Below the pieces are notes generated by a model. That model saw only the letters and a program-made list of their open reading frames with translations, did not search any database and was not told the origin of the DNA. The position numbers were made by a program, and so were the translations under genes. Below are positions 20,379-32,448 of a stretch of DNA of 64,000 bases, piece after piece. The stretch's first letter is position 1. Every line of letters begins with the position of its first letter. The stretch is from Geosiphon pyriformis (taxonomy: Eukaryota > Glomeromycota > Glomeromycetes > Archaeosporales > Geosiphonaceae), in the NCBI GenBank assembly GCA_016748015.1, contig JAAOMT010000441.1:198005-262004 (forward strand), written 5' to 3'.

Positions 20379-21640
20379 CTCACTTATAAACAAACATAAC
20401 AATAGACTTGGATAACTACTTTGCATTAATGGAATTTTTGGATAAAGAACAATACCCACCAAAATACACTTAACAGCAAAGAAAACATTTGTGCAAACAA
20501 TTAAATTTCTATTTAATTCACCAAAACCAGTTATATAAAAGAAATAGAAAAGATCCTAACTGTTCTTAGAGAGTTATCAAATTTAAAGAAAAAAAAATTG
20601 TAATTTATAACATATATACTGATCTATTAACTGAACACTTTGGAAAAACAAAAACAATTCAAAAAATCTTAGCTTGCTATTATTGGCCTACCTTGGAAAA
20701 AAACATTGCTAAATACATCAAAATCTGTAATTTGCCAAAGAAGAAAAAAACTCAATTGCAAAGAAGATATTTATCTAATCTTTGTTGGTTAATCATTTGA
20801 CAAAATTGATATAGATGTTGTTAGATTTTTAACAATAACTTCTAATGACAATAGATATATTATCACAACTACTGACTATTTTACAAAGTAAGTAGAAGCA
20901 AAAGCCACTTCAGACTAAACAGCAGTCTCAATAGCCAATTTTATTTATAAAAATATTATTTGCTATCATGACTGCTCCAAAGAACTTTTATTTGATAGAG
21001 AAAGAGCTTTTCTTAGTACACTAGTTGAAGAACTTTGTAGAAAAATAAGAATACATAATAACTTTTTCTCTCCTTACCACTCTTAAACAAATGACCTAGT
21101 AAAACATTTTAATAGAACACTATATGAAATCTTAGCCAAAACCAGTGAAGAAACAAACTTATAGAACAAAATACTGTCTTTAGCTTTGTTTACTTATAGA
21201 ACTATAAATCATAACATAACAAATTATGAACCTTTTTATTTATTCTATGAATGCATAGCAATACTACTAATAGAAACTAATATTGAAGCAATACTCTTTG
21301 AAAAAATTACAATAAGGAATTATAAAGACATTTTGTAAAGAAAACTTGGTAATATTCTTGACTTATTGGTAGAAGCACAAATAATTGTCTTTGAAAAGAT
21401 AAAACAGTTCCAAAAAAAGCTTAAGAAAAAGAAAACTCATAAAACACTTTCTTTAAGTGTTGATAACTTAGTATTGAAATATCATTTAGATAGAGATAAT
21501 GTTTATAGTAATAAATTCTCCAACTGATGGAAAAAATCTTTTTTAGTCAACAAAGTTTTGAACAATAGTTCTTATATTTTACAAGATCAATATAGAACAA
21601 TCTTTAATGATTACTTTGCTCATAATACATAACTCAAAAA
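20379..21640 (+). pseudogene. C-1 integrase
   Basis: The 3' continuation of C-1 after the B-1 insertion. The zinc region has HTYTDLLTEHFGK, then YYWP and a single clear Cys. The core shows DKIDIDVVRF (first Asp), LLFDRERAF (second Asp) and NDLVKHFNRTL, where the expected Glu is Lys (GAA to AAA, about 21100). The integrase C-terminal region extends to about 21640 with Lys-rich sequence. In-frame stops and frame changes make it non-functional. The order and spacing match integrase in families A and B. Confidence 0.75.
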
Positions 21641-21689
21641 ATATTACAAATGACCTAATTGGTTGTTTGTTGTGGTAATATTGATCCAA

Positions 21690-22410
21690 TTGATTAGTAA
21701 AAATCAAGTATAAATAAATGCACTATTCCCAAAACAGAAGTATTTTCAATTGACATGAACAATTATTCCTGAATCAAAACATTCAAAATGCTTTCTATAT
21801 TTTCTATGAGTATTGGATTAAAAATTATCGAAATACTACTCTGACTATTAGAAAACAGACCACCATAACCGATAACAGTAGAATATATACTGTTATTAGA
21901 CCAAAGAAAACAATTACCAAAAGAGAAAAAATTGATAACAAAATGGATAAATATCTGTTAAAAAGTATAACAGTAATAATACTTTTACTTTCTAGCACAA
22001 TTAGAAAAACAACCCAAGAAATCTTACTCATAAACAAAAACTTGTCATATAAAAGGCAATTAGAATTCTATAGTTGCCTTGGTAAAATCATAGAAAATAT
22101 GAAACTCATAAAAAAAACAACTTCAGAAATACAAACAAAAATTTTGGACATTATATAGTTAGATGTCCCAAGAGTTTTAACTATTGCTAAAAGAGCCAAA
22201 ACTCTTATATAAAGATTTAGTCTCTTGAATACAAAACTTATTTTGCTTCAAATATTATACATCTTATTTACCAAAAACTTTAATAAACTAGTTAGCTTTG
22301 AGTTAGACAAGACTTTTCAATTAGATTATTCCATAAATAGCTTGATTTTGCTGAAGCTCAATCTCTTTAAAGAGAATAATATTATAATTAAAACTTATAC
22401 TTTTTATTAA
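21690..22410 (+). pseudogene. C-1 3' coding-like tract between integrase and LTR
   Basis: This roughly 0.7 kb tract has open stretches of 71 codons (21943-22158) and 61 codons (22225-22410) separated by TAG/TAA codons. It reads as Lys/Ile/Leu-rich protein with YKRQLEFYSCLGK and an end that runs about ten codons into the LTR. Families A and B carry ORF3 at the same place, and in B-1 it also ends inside the LTR. I cannot establish sequence homology between this tract and ORF3. The apparent hydrophobic stretch may only reflect AT-driven decay. Confidence 0.4.
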
Positions 22411-23100
22411 TTATCACATGTGTTAGCCACTGATGTTATATAATTAGCCACCCTATTTTAAATAGTGATTATTGACCTAATCATTGACCTGATTAATGAC
22501 TTAATTATTGACCTAATTGTTAATCTGATCATTGACCTAGTTGTTGATCTAATTATTGACTATTTTCAATAGCTATATAAGTAATAAGTCTCTTAGCTAT
22601 AAAAAAACATGATCAAAGTAATAAAATAAAACACTATTAATTATTTTCTTTTATATTGCTTATTTTTTTTTTCCTATCTTCAAGTATCTGAACATCTTGG
22701 AATAAAAGATTACTTGTTGGTATTTACATATCTTATTTTTTCTTTTTCTTGATTTGTATTTGTTAAAATTAGCTTAAAAAGCAATTGCTTGCTCTTGTGA
22801 TTCATTGAATAAAAAAATGATTGAAAAACACAATAATATCTGTTATTAATTTTAAGAATTGTTGAATTAAGACATAGAATAATAGCAGTGGTGTTATCTT
22901 GTTGACAATCACAGACTATTTCTCTATCTTCAGATTTTTAGAAAAGATTTGCAACTGTGATTTTTATGAAACTAATTATGCACATTAAATTCTTACTTAT
23001 TCAATTCACTCCCTTATTGTAATTTTTTTTGATTATTTCCATTATTCTATAATTCTGTTCTCTCTTGCTATCTATTAGCTTATTATTCTAACCCATAACA
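22380..23100 (+). repeat. 3' LTR of C-1, 721 bp
   Basis: It ends CTAACCCATAACA and its reverse complement matches the two C-2 LTRs. The start is TATTATAATT; the canonical TG is changed to TA. The first third holds an irregular array of ATTGACCTAAT-like units (about 22465-22560), each near 15-20 bp, which is also visible in C-2. To its right the sequence becomes the 3' LTR of A-2, so C-1 sits inside that LTR. Confidence 0.82.
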
Positions 23101-23330
23101 ATATAATTTGTGTTATATAAAATTTTACATGTTTCTACTTTTTTTCTATATTACTTTTTAAAATGTGTTTATTTTTGAAAATATGTTTATTCTTTAAAAA
23201 TATGCATATTTTTGAAAATGTATTATAATTTTCTAAAAATATGCTTACTTATTAAGTATTATTCTCCTATTGGTCTATTTTATGATTTGTTTTTTTATCT
23301 TTTTTTTGTACTTTTTTTTTATGAGCAATA
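23101..23330 (-). repeat. 3' LTR fragment of A-2 (U3 part only)
   Basis: On the minus strand it starts TATTGCTCATAAA after the polypurine-like GAGGAAATAA. The order GACCAATAGGAGAATAATACTT resembles the A-4 and solo A-3 LTRs, not the A-1/A-5 type. It then shows irregular AAATATGCATATTTTT-like repeats. C-1's LTR cuts it at 23100. Confidence 0.65.
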
Positions 23331-23335
23331 TTATT

Positions 23336-24629
23336 TCCTCTTTTAATATTGAGCTCTGTTAAAATTCTTATTTTAAATTAAGTCTATTATTTTTTTTTAA
23401 TACTATTTGTTTAATTCTAATTTTTATATTTTTAAATTGAAAATTGATTATTTTTTCTTACTAGTTAATAATTATTGTTTTTATTTTTAAATGTAGTAGT
23501 ATTTCTAAATAATTTTGAAATACAGTATATAATCAATAAATTGTTTTAATATATAGTATAAAACTTGTTATTTTTCTGATAAAGTTTTTAATCTGTTATA
23601 TTACTTTTTAATTAAACATTATTTTAAATTTGTTAGTATATAATTTCTGGATATTTAGCTTTTATCTCAACTAATAGTAATAGTATGCTATTAAAAATTG
23701 TTTCATTTATAGTTTTTAGTTTTTTTTAATTAATTTTTCTGTTGAAATAGTAATTAGTATTTTTTCAAAAATGTTTTTTACTTTTTCTATAATTTTATTT
23801 GACTAATGTTATGTTTGTTTCTGTAGTTGCTAATATAAAGTAATCTTTGTTTTTTTTTTTTTTTGTGTTTTTATAACAAATTGTTTGGTAATTGATGATG
23901 ATTTTTATGTTTAATTGTTGTTAATTTATGACTTAAAATAATTGTTATATTATTATATAGATGTGATTTGGAATTTTCATTTTTTACTGTTGCTTTTATT
24001 ACATCTATAATATTTTTATATATTTTTATCTTGATTTATTTTTGTGTTTTCTTTAATGATTATAATTGATTCTAAATCTTGTGAAATTTTATCTGGTTTG
24101 ATTAGTATTTTTTGTACTTTTAGTTGTAAAATATTACTAATAAATAATAATACTATATTGTAATATGATTTCAGTTAATTACTATATGCTGCTTTAATTA
24201 AAATTTTGTTGTTTTATTTTAATTTATAAGCTTTATTTTTTAGAATTTTTTCAATGTAAAATGAACTGTTTTATTTAGAATTAAACTTTTCACTTCATTG
24301 TTTTTTTACTTTGGTATAATGTAAAAATATCTTGTTTTTAATCTTGAATTTGATTTGTTTATCTAATAACTAGTTATTATTTTGTTTTTTTGGTAACTTT
24401 TGTATGTTATTAGCTGCTCTTTATCTTTTATTTTTTAGAATTTTTATTAATTTATATGTTTTTTTAGCAATGTTTTTTAAAAGTTGGCTTCTGTTATTAG
24501 TTTTGTTAAATATATATTAATATTTATTTCAACTGGTAATATTATTGTTTTACTGTAAACTAGTTTAAATAGTATTGCTTGAATAGTATTTTGTTTTATT
24601 GTCCAATAAGTAAATAATACTAATAGTAT
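23336..24629 (-). pseudogene. A-2 ORF3 and integrase C-terminal region, decayed
   Basis: The order and spacing match A-1 5857 back to about 4570. The sequence near 24240-24320 (minus strand) corresponds to the GPY/F region and KIGDKVLLHCTK of A-1, and that near 24500-24620 to the end of the integrase core. The polypurine tract is GAGGAAATAA. No open frame of useful length survives; TAA/TAG codons are frequent. ORF3 is only recognisable by position and short similarity around 23900-24100. Confidence 0.6.
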
Positions 24630-25391
24630 TATTACAGATTGGAGTAACAAGTTAATAGATAGTAAAAAGAAAAACAGAATTGTAAGATAATGAAATTAAT
24701 TAAAAAAAAAATTACAATAAAAAAATAAATTAAATAAGTAAGAATTCAATATATGTGATCAATTTTATTAAAATCACAGTTGTAAATCTTTTTTGAAAAT
24801 TTGAATGTAGAAAAATAATCTGTAATTATTAATAAAATAATACTGCTGTTTTTATTCTATGCCTTAACTTAACAATTCTTAGAATTAATAACAAATATTA
24901 TTGTGTTTTTTAATTATTTCTTTATTCAATGAATTACAAGAGCAAACAATTACTTTTTAGACTAATTTTTAATAATACAAATAAAAAAAAATAAAAAATA
25001 AAGTATGTAAAGACCAATAAGTAATCTTTTATTTCAAAATATTTAGATACTTAAAGATAGGAAAAATAAAATAAACAATATAAAAAAAAATAATTAAGAG
25101 TAAATTATTTTGTTACTTTAATTATAATTTTCTATAGCTAAGAGATTTATCAATTATATAGTTATTAAAAGTGATTAATAATCAGATTATTGATCAAATC
25201 AACAATCAGATTATTAATTAAGTTAATGATTAAATTAATGGTTAAATCAACAATCAAGTTATTAATCAAATCAATAATTAGGTCAATAATTAGGTTATTA
25301 ATTATTATCTAAAAATAAAATGACTAATTATGTAACTTTAGTAATTAATACATATGATAACTAATAAAAACTATGGTTTTTAATTATAATA
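24630..25391 (-). repeat. 3' LTR of C-2, about 762 bp
   Basis: Matches the reverse complement of 22380-23100. Edges are TATTACAGATTGG (left) and AATTATAATA (right), with terminal TG/CA degraded by transitions. It contains an array of AATCAGATTATTGAT-like units (25165-25290), the counterpart of the ATTGACCTAAT array in C-1. Confidence 0.82.
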
Positions 25392-27440
25392 ATATTTTTT
25401 TCAAAGAGATTAAATTTTGGCAAAATTAAGCTATTTATGAGATAATTTGATTAAAGAGTTTTATTTAATTCGAAACTAATTAATTTGTTGAAATCTTTTG
25501 TAAATAAAGTATATAATATCTGAAATAAAATAAGTTTTGTATTCAAGAGACTAAATCTTTATATAAGAGTTTTAACTCTTTTAACAATGGTCAAAACTCT
25601 TAAAACATCTAATTGTATAATATTCAAAATTTTTACTTGTATCTTTGAAATTGTTTTTTTTATAAGCTTTATGTTTTCTATAATTTTACCAAGTTAATTA
25701 TAGAGCTTTAGTTGTTTTTTATATAACAAATTTTTGTCTATGGACAAAATTTTTTTAATTGCTTTTTTAAATGTATTAGAAGGTAATAGTATACTTATTG
25801 TTATGTTTTTAAGCATATATTTATCTATTTTGCTACTAATTTTTTCTTTTTTAATAGTGGTTTTTTTTGGTCTAATAATAGTATATATTCTATTATTATC
25901 AATTATAGTTGTTTATTTTTCAATAATTAGAGTAACTTTAGATAATTTCTGATTCAATATTTATAAAGAGTATAGAAAGCATTTTGAATAATTTGATTTA
26001 AGAAATAATTGTTTATATTAATTAAAGATATTTTTGTTTTGAAAATAGTGTATTTATTTATATCTGATTTTTGCTAATTATTTAGATTAGTATTACTATA
26101 ACAAATAGCCAATCAGGTCATTTGTAATATTTTTAAGTCACGTATTATGAATAAGGCAATCATTAAAAATTGTTCTATATTAATTTTGTAAGATATAAAA
26201 ACTATTATTCAAAACTTTATTAACTATAAAAAATTTTTTCTATTAATTAAAAAATTTATTATTATAGATATTGTCTTTGTTTAAGCAGTATTCTAAAACT
26301 AAGTTATCAATATTTAAGAAAAGTGTTTTATAAGTTTTTTTTCTTAAGCTTTTTTTGAAACTGTTTTATCTTTTTAAAAACAATTATTCATGTTTTTACC
26401 AAAAAATCAAAAATAGTATTAAGTTTTTTTTGCAATTTTTTATTGTAATTTTTTTAAAAAATATTGTTTTAATGTTTGTTTTTATTGGTAGAGTTGCCAT
26501 TTATTCATAAAACAGATAAAAAAATTTATAACTTATTATATTATGGTTTACAGTTCTATAAGTAAACAAAACTAAAAATAGCATTTTGTCTTATAAGTTT
26601 GTTTTTTTACTGGTTTTGGTTAGAGTTTTACATAGTGTTCTATTAAAATATTTTACTAAATTATTTGTTTAAACATAATAAAAAAAAAAGTTTATAACAT
26701 ATTTCCATTTTTTTACAAATTTTTTTAACTAGTATATTAAGAAAAGCTCTTTTTTTATCAAATAAAATTTTTTTTGAGCAGTCATAGTAACAAATAATGT
26801 TTTTATAAATAAAATTAGCTATTAAAACTGCTGTTTGATTTGAAGTGATTTTTGCTTCTACTTACTTTGTAAAATAGTCAGTAGTTGTGATAATATATCT
26901 GTTGTTATCAAAAGTTATTATTAAAGATCTAATAATATTTATACCAATTCTGTCAAATAATTAACCAACAAAAATTAAATAGATATTTTTTTTTAATTGA
27001 GTTTTCCATATTTTTGGCAAGTATTACAGATTTTAATATACTTAACAATGTCTTTTTTCAAAATAAGCCAATAATAATAAGCTAAAGTCTTCTGAATTGT
27101 TTTTGTTTTTTCAAAGTATTCAGTTAATAAATTAGTATACATGTTATAGATCACAATTTTTTTTTATTCAAATTTAATAACTTTTTGGAGATAGTCAGGA
27201 TCTTTTTTATTTCTTTTATATAATTGGTTCTGGTGGATTAAATAAAAACTTAATTGTTTTTGCAAATGTTTTCTTTGTTGTTAAGTGTATTCCAGTGAAT
27301 ATTGTTTTTTATCCAAAAATTTTATTAGTGCAAAATAGTTGTTCAAGTTTATTATTGTATTTGGTTAAAAAAAAGTTATTAATAATTAGGTTGGTTTGGT
27401 TTTGTGAAGATTATACTATTATTTGGTGATAAGTTTAGAG
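25392..27440 (-). pseudogene. C-2 integrase and 3' coding-like tract, decayed
   Basis: The sequence at 26800-27120 is the reverse complement of a diverged C-1 integrase core and zinc region; for example, CAAATAAAATTTTTTTTGAG at 26759-26778 corresponds to LLFD in C-1. The part at 25400-26150 corresponds to the C-1 tract between integrase and LTR. No frame longer than about 70 codons is meaningful here. Hydrophobic translations on the opposite strand (25734-25952) are antisense artefacts. Confidence 0.65.
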
Positions 27441-29030
27441 AGAGTATTAATATTTTAATAATTAACTTCTTTGCAATATTGTATATCATAATCAAATTTA
27501 TTCAAATGAAGTATTCAATAAATTATTTATTTGTGTTTCAGATTTTTTTTATTGTGCAGTTAAATTAAAGCTTGATAATCTGTTATTACCAAAAACTTTA
27601 CACCAAAAAGATATTTGCTCTAGTAACTAATAAACCAAACTACTGTTAAGCATTTTTGCTCAGTAATTAAATAGTTCTGTTCTGCTAATAAGAAAATTTT
27701 ACTGGCATATACTATAGTATGTTTCTTGCTATTTTTATTTTTTTGTGAAAAAACAGTGCCAAGTCTATAGTTAAATATATTAATATAGAAAATGAAAAGT
27801 TAATTCAAATCAGATTGCTTAAAAATAGATTCTGTAATCAATTTTTTTTTTAGAGTTTTAAATGCTTTTTGTTAATATATACTCCAGTGATAATTAACAT
27901 TTTTTCTAAGTAACTGATTAAAAAAAAAAGTAATTTTGAAGAAATTCTTAATAAATTTGCAATAATAAGAGACCAAACCAAGAAAAAAATATAGTTTATA
28001 TATATTTATTAATTGTTTAATATTCTGAACTTTTTTAATTTTGGTTAGATCAGAAAAAATTTCATTTTTTGTAATAAAATAACCAAAAAACTGGGTAGAT
28101 TAATGTCCAAAAAAAGATTTGATTAGGTTGATTTTAAAATTAGTATTTCTAAACAAATTAAAAATCTTTTGTAAATATTCAAGATATTTATTTTAAATTT
28201 TTAAGTATACTATTATATTATTCAAATAAACTAGAACAAAGTTTTTTTTTATTAATTCAAATATTTTGTTTATTAAATATTGAAAAGTAGAAAGAGCATT
28301 AATAAAACCAAAAGACATAATTGTGAATTTATAGATATTATATTTAATTATAAAAGCAGTTTTTTTTCTGCTTTTTGGATCCATTTTTATTTGCCAGAAT
28401 TCAATAATTAAATCAATAATTAAGAAGAAAGCAGCATTATTAAATTGATTCAACATTGCATCAATTTTAGGAAAAAAATACATATCTCTTTTAATAATAA
28501 TATTTAATTAGTAGTAGTTAATACAAAAGTGTAAAATTCCATTTTTTTTGAATACTACTATAATTGAAAAGACTTATTTACTTTTGGTTTTTTGTATAAA
28601 TTCAAGGTTTTTTATCCAGTTTATTTTTTTTAATGAATTTATCATTGTAATAATTAAATTAATAAGACTTCAAATAAATAAAACAAGTTTTTCTGATAAT
28701 AATAGTGTATTGTATCACATAAGTATATCTAAAAGTATTACTTTCTTTTAAAATAACTAGATTATTTTTAGCTAACAGGTTTTTAATATTAATTTTCTTT
28801 CTTTTAAAGAGAGTTTTTTTTGTTTTACTATTATTGATTAGATTTCGGGTAGTTTATTTTTAAAGTATTTTTGCACTTTTTTTATTTTTTTTCTTAGTAT
28901 CAAGTTAATTGGTTCCCAATTTTTATAATAAATTAGACAAAATTTGTATTTATTATTAAAAGAATACAATAATTTATTATATTAGTACTAAATACAAAAA
29001 TCATATTACCAATAACTGTATTTAGTTTTT
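27441..29030 (-). pseudogene. C-2 reverse transcriptase and RNase H, decayed
   Basis: A 96-codon open stretch (28193-28483) reads KIDAMLNQFNNAAFF, FWQIKMDPKSRKK and YLNNIIVYLK. As in C-1, the YLDD motif is YLNN (28217-28228). RNase H and the RT thumb lie at about 27450-28100, broken by many stops. The N-terminal RT region is at about 28500-28900. Conserved positions identical to C-1 confirm the family. Confidence 0.75.
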
Positions 29031-29170
29031 TTATCAGATTTTTTATCAAAAGTTCTTTTAAGAATATTATAGTAAAGCCAGCAGATTAGTTTGTTATTTA
29101 TAATAATTTTTTTTTGTCAGTTTTAACATTATCTAATGGCTTATTATTGTTGATAAAGATAGTACAAACA

Positions 29171-29225
29171 AGGTTAACAATTTTTTTTTATTTTTTTTTT
29201 TATTTTTTTTTTTATTTTTTTATTA
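29171..29225. repeat. T-rich low-complexity run
   Basis: Runs of 8-12 T separated by single A. It lies in the Lys-rich spacer between RT and protease of C-2 and looks like an expanded poly-Lys codon run on the minus strand. Confidence 0.8.
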
Positions 29226-29299
29226 TTATCTAATTTATTTGATAGTTTTTCTTTTGGGCTTTGCTTGGATATTAGAAGAGTTGCCCAATATTAATAATT

Positions 29300-29760
29300 A
29301 ATCATAATAGGCTTTTTATCACATCTAAAGATTAATTTACACAATTTATAATTAAGCAAAACTTTGGCTTTTTTAAGCCATTTATTGTTAACAATAATAG
29401 TGTATTTTTTAGCTTTAGAAATTTTTATGTTAGTTTCAATGCTAATACTATTGATGTAAACAAAAACAGCTTTTGTAATATCAAGTCTTTTTTTTTGTCA
29501 TTATGTATATTAGTCATAAATCTAGTAAAGAATTCATCAATTTTTCTACTAATGATTTCCAAAAAGTGTTTAATAATAATACTTACAGATAATCTATTAT
29601 TTAAAATCAAGTTAATAAAATAACCAGCCACTTGGGCTTTGCAAATTAGAGAAGTAATATTACTGTTGTTAGTAGATTTAGCTTAATAAAAGTACTTATT
29701 AGTTTTTGGTGTTTTTTTCTTTAAGATTAATAATTTGCAGATATTTTTTCTAAACTGTAA
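29300..29760 (-). pseudogene. C-2 aspartic protease
   Basis: A 68-codon open stretch from 29631 reads MAGYFINLILNNRLSVSII, aligned with C-1 FIDLILNSKLSISVI. The expected catalytic Asp is Asn here too. Downstream, TNIHNDKKKD matches C-1. A frame shift follows near 29490. Confidence 0.65.
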
Positions 29761-30049
29761 ATGAGCCATTAACTGACTAAAGATAATATAAGCTGGAATT
29801 TTTATAAAATCTTTAACAACAAAATAGAAACCAGATTTTTGTACTATCTTTAGAAGTTTTAACTTTGAAGAATTCTTAAAAACTTTAGTTTTTGGTGGCT
29901 TATTGTTATTAACAGTAGAAGTTGAAACTTTGTTAGAATCTAAAACGAAATTAATCTTGGTTTTTTTTTTCTTTTTTGTAAATTCAAAGAAATTGATAGA
30001 TAGTTTATTTATATCATAATTATTATTAGTTAAGTTAAAAGTATAAAAG

Positions 30050-31690
30050 AAGTTTTTTTTTGGTTGGCTTGCACTTTTATTTTTTGAAAGTATATTTATT
30101 AGTTTAAAAGCTAATAAATAGTGGCTTCAACTAAGAGATTCTTTCCAAAAAAATTAATGTTGACATGATTAAGTTTTTGATTGGAAGCATTGTTGTTTTT
30201 AAGTTTATTGTTTTGGTTATTATTGTTTTTAAGAACTAGAGAAGACAAAAAAAAATTGTTGTAATCTCTGAAAAAATGTTTAGTTAATTCACAATAATAG
30301 CACACAAGTAAACATAATTTTGTTGTTTTTGATAAGAAAATTGTTAAAGCTGATTAAAATAGGGTTTAAATCTAAGTTTTTAGAGTTGTTAAATTTTTCT
30401 AACTGCTTGGGCTAAAAATTCTAGTAATTAGGCAAAATTGGCTGTAAGTTTGTCTATCAATTATTTATTAGAATCTTGAATTTGGATAGTAAAAGAGATA
30501 ACAGTCACTTGAGATACAGAAACCATAATAAAAACAAAAACAAAAACTAGAAATGTGGTTTTTAAATATATTCTTTGGTTATCTTTAATTTTTTGTACAA
30601 GTTTAATGGCCATATCTATGATTGAATTATTTTTTAAAGCCAAAAGAAACCAAAGAGCATAAAATAAATCAGTTTTCAATTCTTTTGTAAAAAAATAAAT
30701 CTTTTATTCTTCTGTTCAGTTTGTTTTAAAGTTTACTTATTTGATGAGCTTTTTAATTACTTTGGCATATTTAATTACAACTTTACCAAAGCTTTGAGTT
30801 TTTTTTTCTAATTTTATATGCCATTTAAAAATTAAAATAAGAGTTTTGATTTTGTTTTTAAACCAAATAATAAAAAAGATATTTTTTTCTTCAGCATTTG
30901 TTGATATCTATCTGATAATTTTTTGTTGAATATTAACATTGGTTATTGTAATAACTATGTTGCAGAAAAGTTTTGAAAATAGCCACCAATGATTTAAAAT
31001 TTGTATTTCACATTATACTAATTAGCAGTAACTGCTCTTTTAAAATTGTTTAATTATTTAATTGGATCTTGTACATTGTTTCTAAATAATAGTAATGAAA
31101 TGTTGTTTCTTTGTTCTAAAGCAGGTTATATATCTTAAAGAGTGATCAAAATGTTAGCTTGCATGGAATCAGCTGTTATTGGTTTAGAAATAGCTATTTG
31201 TGTAAAATAATCTGATTTACTTAAGAAAAAGTCAAACACAAAAGCAGTTTGGTAATTTTTTTTTTGTTTCAAAAAAAAGTTTAATTAATTAGTGGACAGC
31301 AATCCAAATATGAATTTGTAAATTAAATATTCGAAATTAGAAGGCTGTTAATCAAAAGTTGTTGAACACAAAAGTTAATTAATATAGTTGTTTTTTTTTC
31401 AAAAGTTTTTTTAAAGTAATTTTAATTAAAGAAATAGATTATATAAGCTGTATAGATTTTAGCTAAATATTTATTTAAAAACCAGTTCCAAAAGTCTTAG
31501 AATTGTCTACTAAATTGTTTTTTAATAAGAAAGCAGATCAAACAAAAAGGCAAAAAATTGAGTTTAATAAAATCTAAGTTGTTTCTGTAGTATATTGTAA
31601 AGTATTTTTCTGATTATTATAACAAATATAAATAATTATTCATATAATAAAAAACAAAGTAAATTTTAACAATCTTACAAAAAGCACTAC
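30050..31690 (-). pseudogene. C-2 Gag with nearly intact CCHC knuckle
   Basis: The knuckle MCYYCELTKHFFRDY starts at 30305. It has both N-terminal Cys and the His, but the last Cys is Tyr. It is followed by an Asn-rich tail ending NINFFGKN. Upstream, an open stretch at 30461-30679 reads TDLFYALWFLLALKNN, matching C-1, then a run of Val and Phe that suggests C-to-T change of Ala, Pro and Ser codons. The remaining part up to the LTR has no usable frame. A degraded primer-binding site, TAGTGCTTTTTG, may lie at about 31680-31691. Confidence 0.6.
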
Positions 31691-31695
31691 TTTTA

Positions 31696-32448
31696 TGTTA
31701 TAAGTTAGAATAACAAGTTAATAGATAGCAAAAAAAAACAGAATTATAAGATAATAAAATTAATCAAAGAAAAAATTACAATAAAAAAATGAATTAAATA
31801 AGTAAGAATTTAATATACATGATCAGTTTTATAAAAATTACAGTCACAAATTTTTTCTGAAAATTTAAAAATAAAAGAATAATTTGTGATTGTTAACAAA
31901 ATAATACTACTATTATTATTTTATGCTTTAACTTAGTGATTCTTAGAATTAATAACAGATATTGTTGTGTTTTTTAATTGTTTTTTATTTAATAAATCAC
32001 AAGAGTAAGCAATTGCTTTTTAGGCTAATTTTTAATAATACAAATCAAAAAAAAATAAGATATATAAATGTCAACAAGTAATCTTTTATTCTAAAATGTT
32101 TAGATACTTAAAAATAGAGAAAAAAAAATAAGTAATATAAGAAAAAATAATTAATAGTAGATTATTTTATTACTTTAATTATGTTTTTTTACAGTTAAAA
32201 AACTTATTACTTATATAGTTATTAAAAATGGTCAATAATTAAGTCATTGATAAAGTTAACAATTAGATCATTAATCAGATTAATAAATAAGTCAATAGTT
32301 AAATTAATAATTAAGTTATTAATCAAGTCAATAATTAGGTTAATAATCAGATTATTGATTATTATCTAAAAATAAGATGGTAAATTATGTGATATTAATA
32401 ACTAATACATATAATAACTAATAAAAACTATGATTTTTAACTATAATA
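31696..32448 (-). repeat. 5' LTR of C-2, 753 bp
   Basis: Starts TGTTATAAGTTAG on the plus-coordinate left edge and ends AACTATAATA. It is colinear with 24630-25391, including the AATTAAGTCATTGAT-like array at 32230-32360. Confidence 0.85.

Larger units (their letters stand above)
6652..23100 (+). mobile_element. Ty3/gypsy retrotransposon C-1, split by B-1 and 5'-interrupted by A-1
   Basis: The parts at 6652-10456 and 20379-23100 form one element: the RNase H region breaks at 10456 and continues into integrase at 20379. The second copy, C-2, has the uninterrupted version of this junction on the minus strand near 27370-27400. The 5' LTR and start of Gag lie left of A-1, outside the window. Domains in order are Gag with a zinc knuckle, protease, RT, RNase H, integrase, a 3' coding-like tract and LTR. 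I saw no dUTPase or cysteine-rich module between protease and RT. All domains carry frameshifts and stops. Confidence 0.85.
24630..32448 (-). mobile_element. Ty3/gypsy retrotransposon C-2, complete but heavily decayed
   Basis: A 7.8 kb element with LTRs at both ends, of the same family as C-1 in inverse orientation. Domains on the minus strand are Gag, protease, RT, RNase H, integrase and a 3' tract. Flanks GTAT and ATAT fit a 4-bp target duplication with one G/A change. No domain has a complete reading frame, and AT content is visibly higher than in C-1. It shows what C-1 looked like at the B-1 insertion site. Confidence 0.85.

Noticed and set aside
22465-22560. ATTGACCTAAT-like array in the C LTR as a centromeric or telomeric repeat
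   Set aside because: It occurs only inside the C-family LTRs at the same position in all three copies.
25734-25952. Hydrophobic 72-codon plus-strand frame resembling membrane segments (and its counterpart on the minus strand at 21825-22037)
   Set aside because: Both are antisense to the 3' tract of family C; hydrophobicity follows from T-rich sequence.
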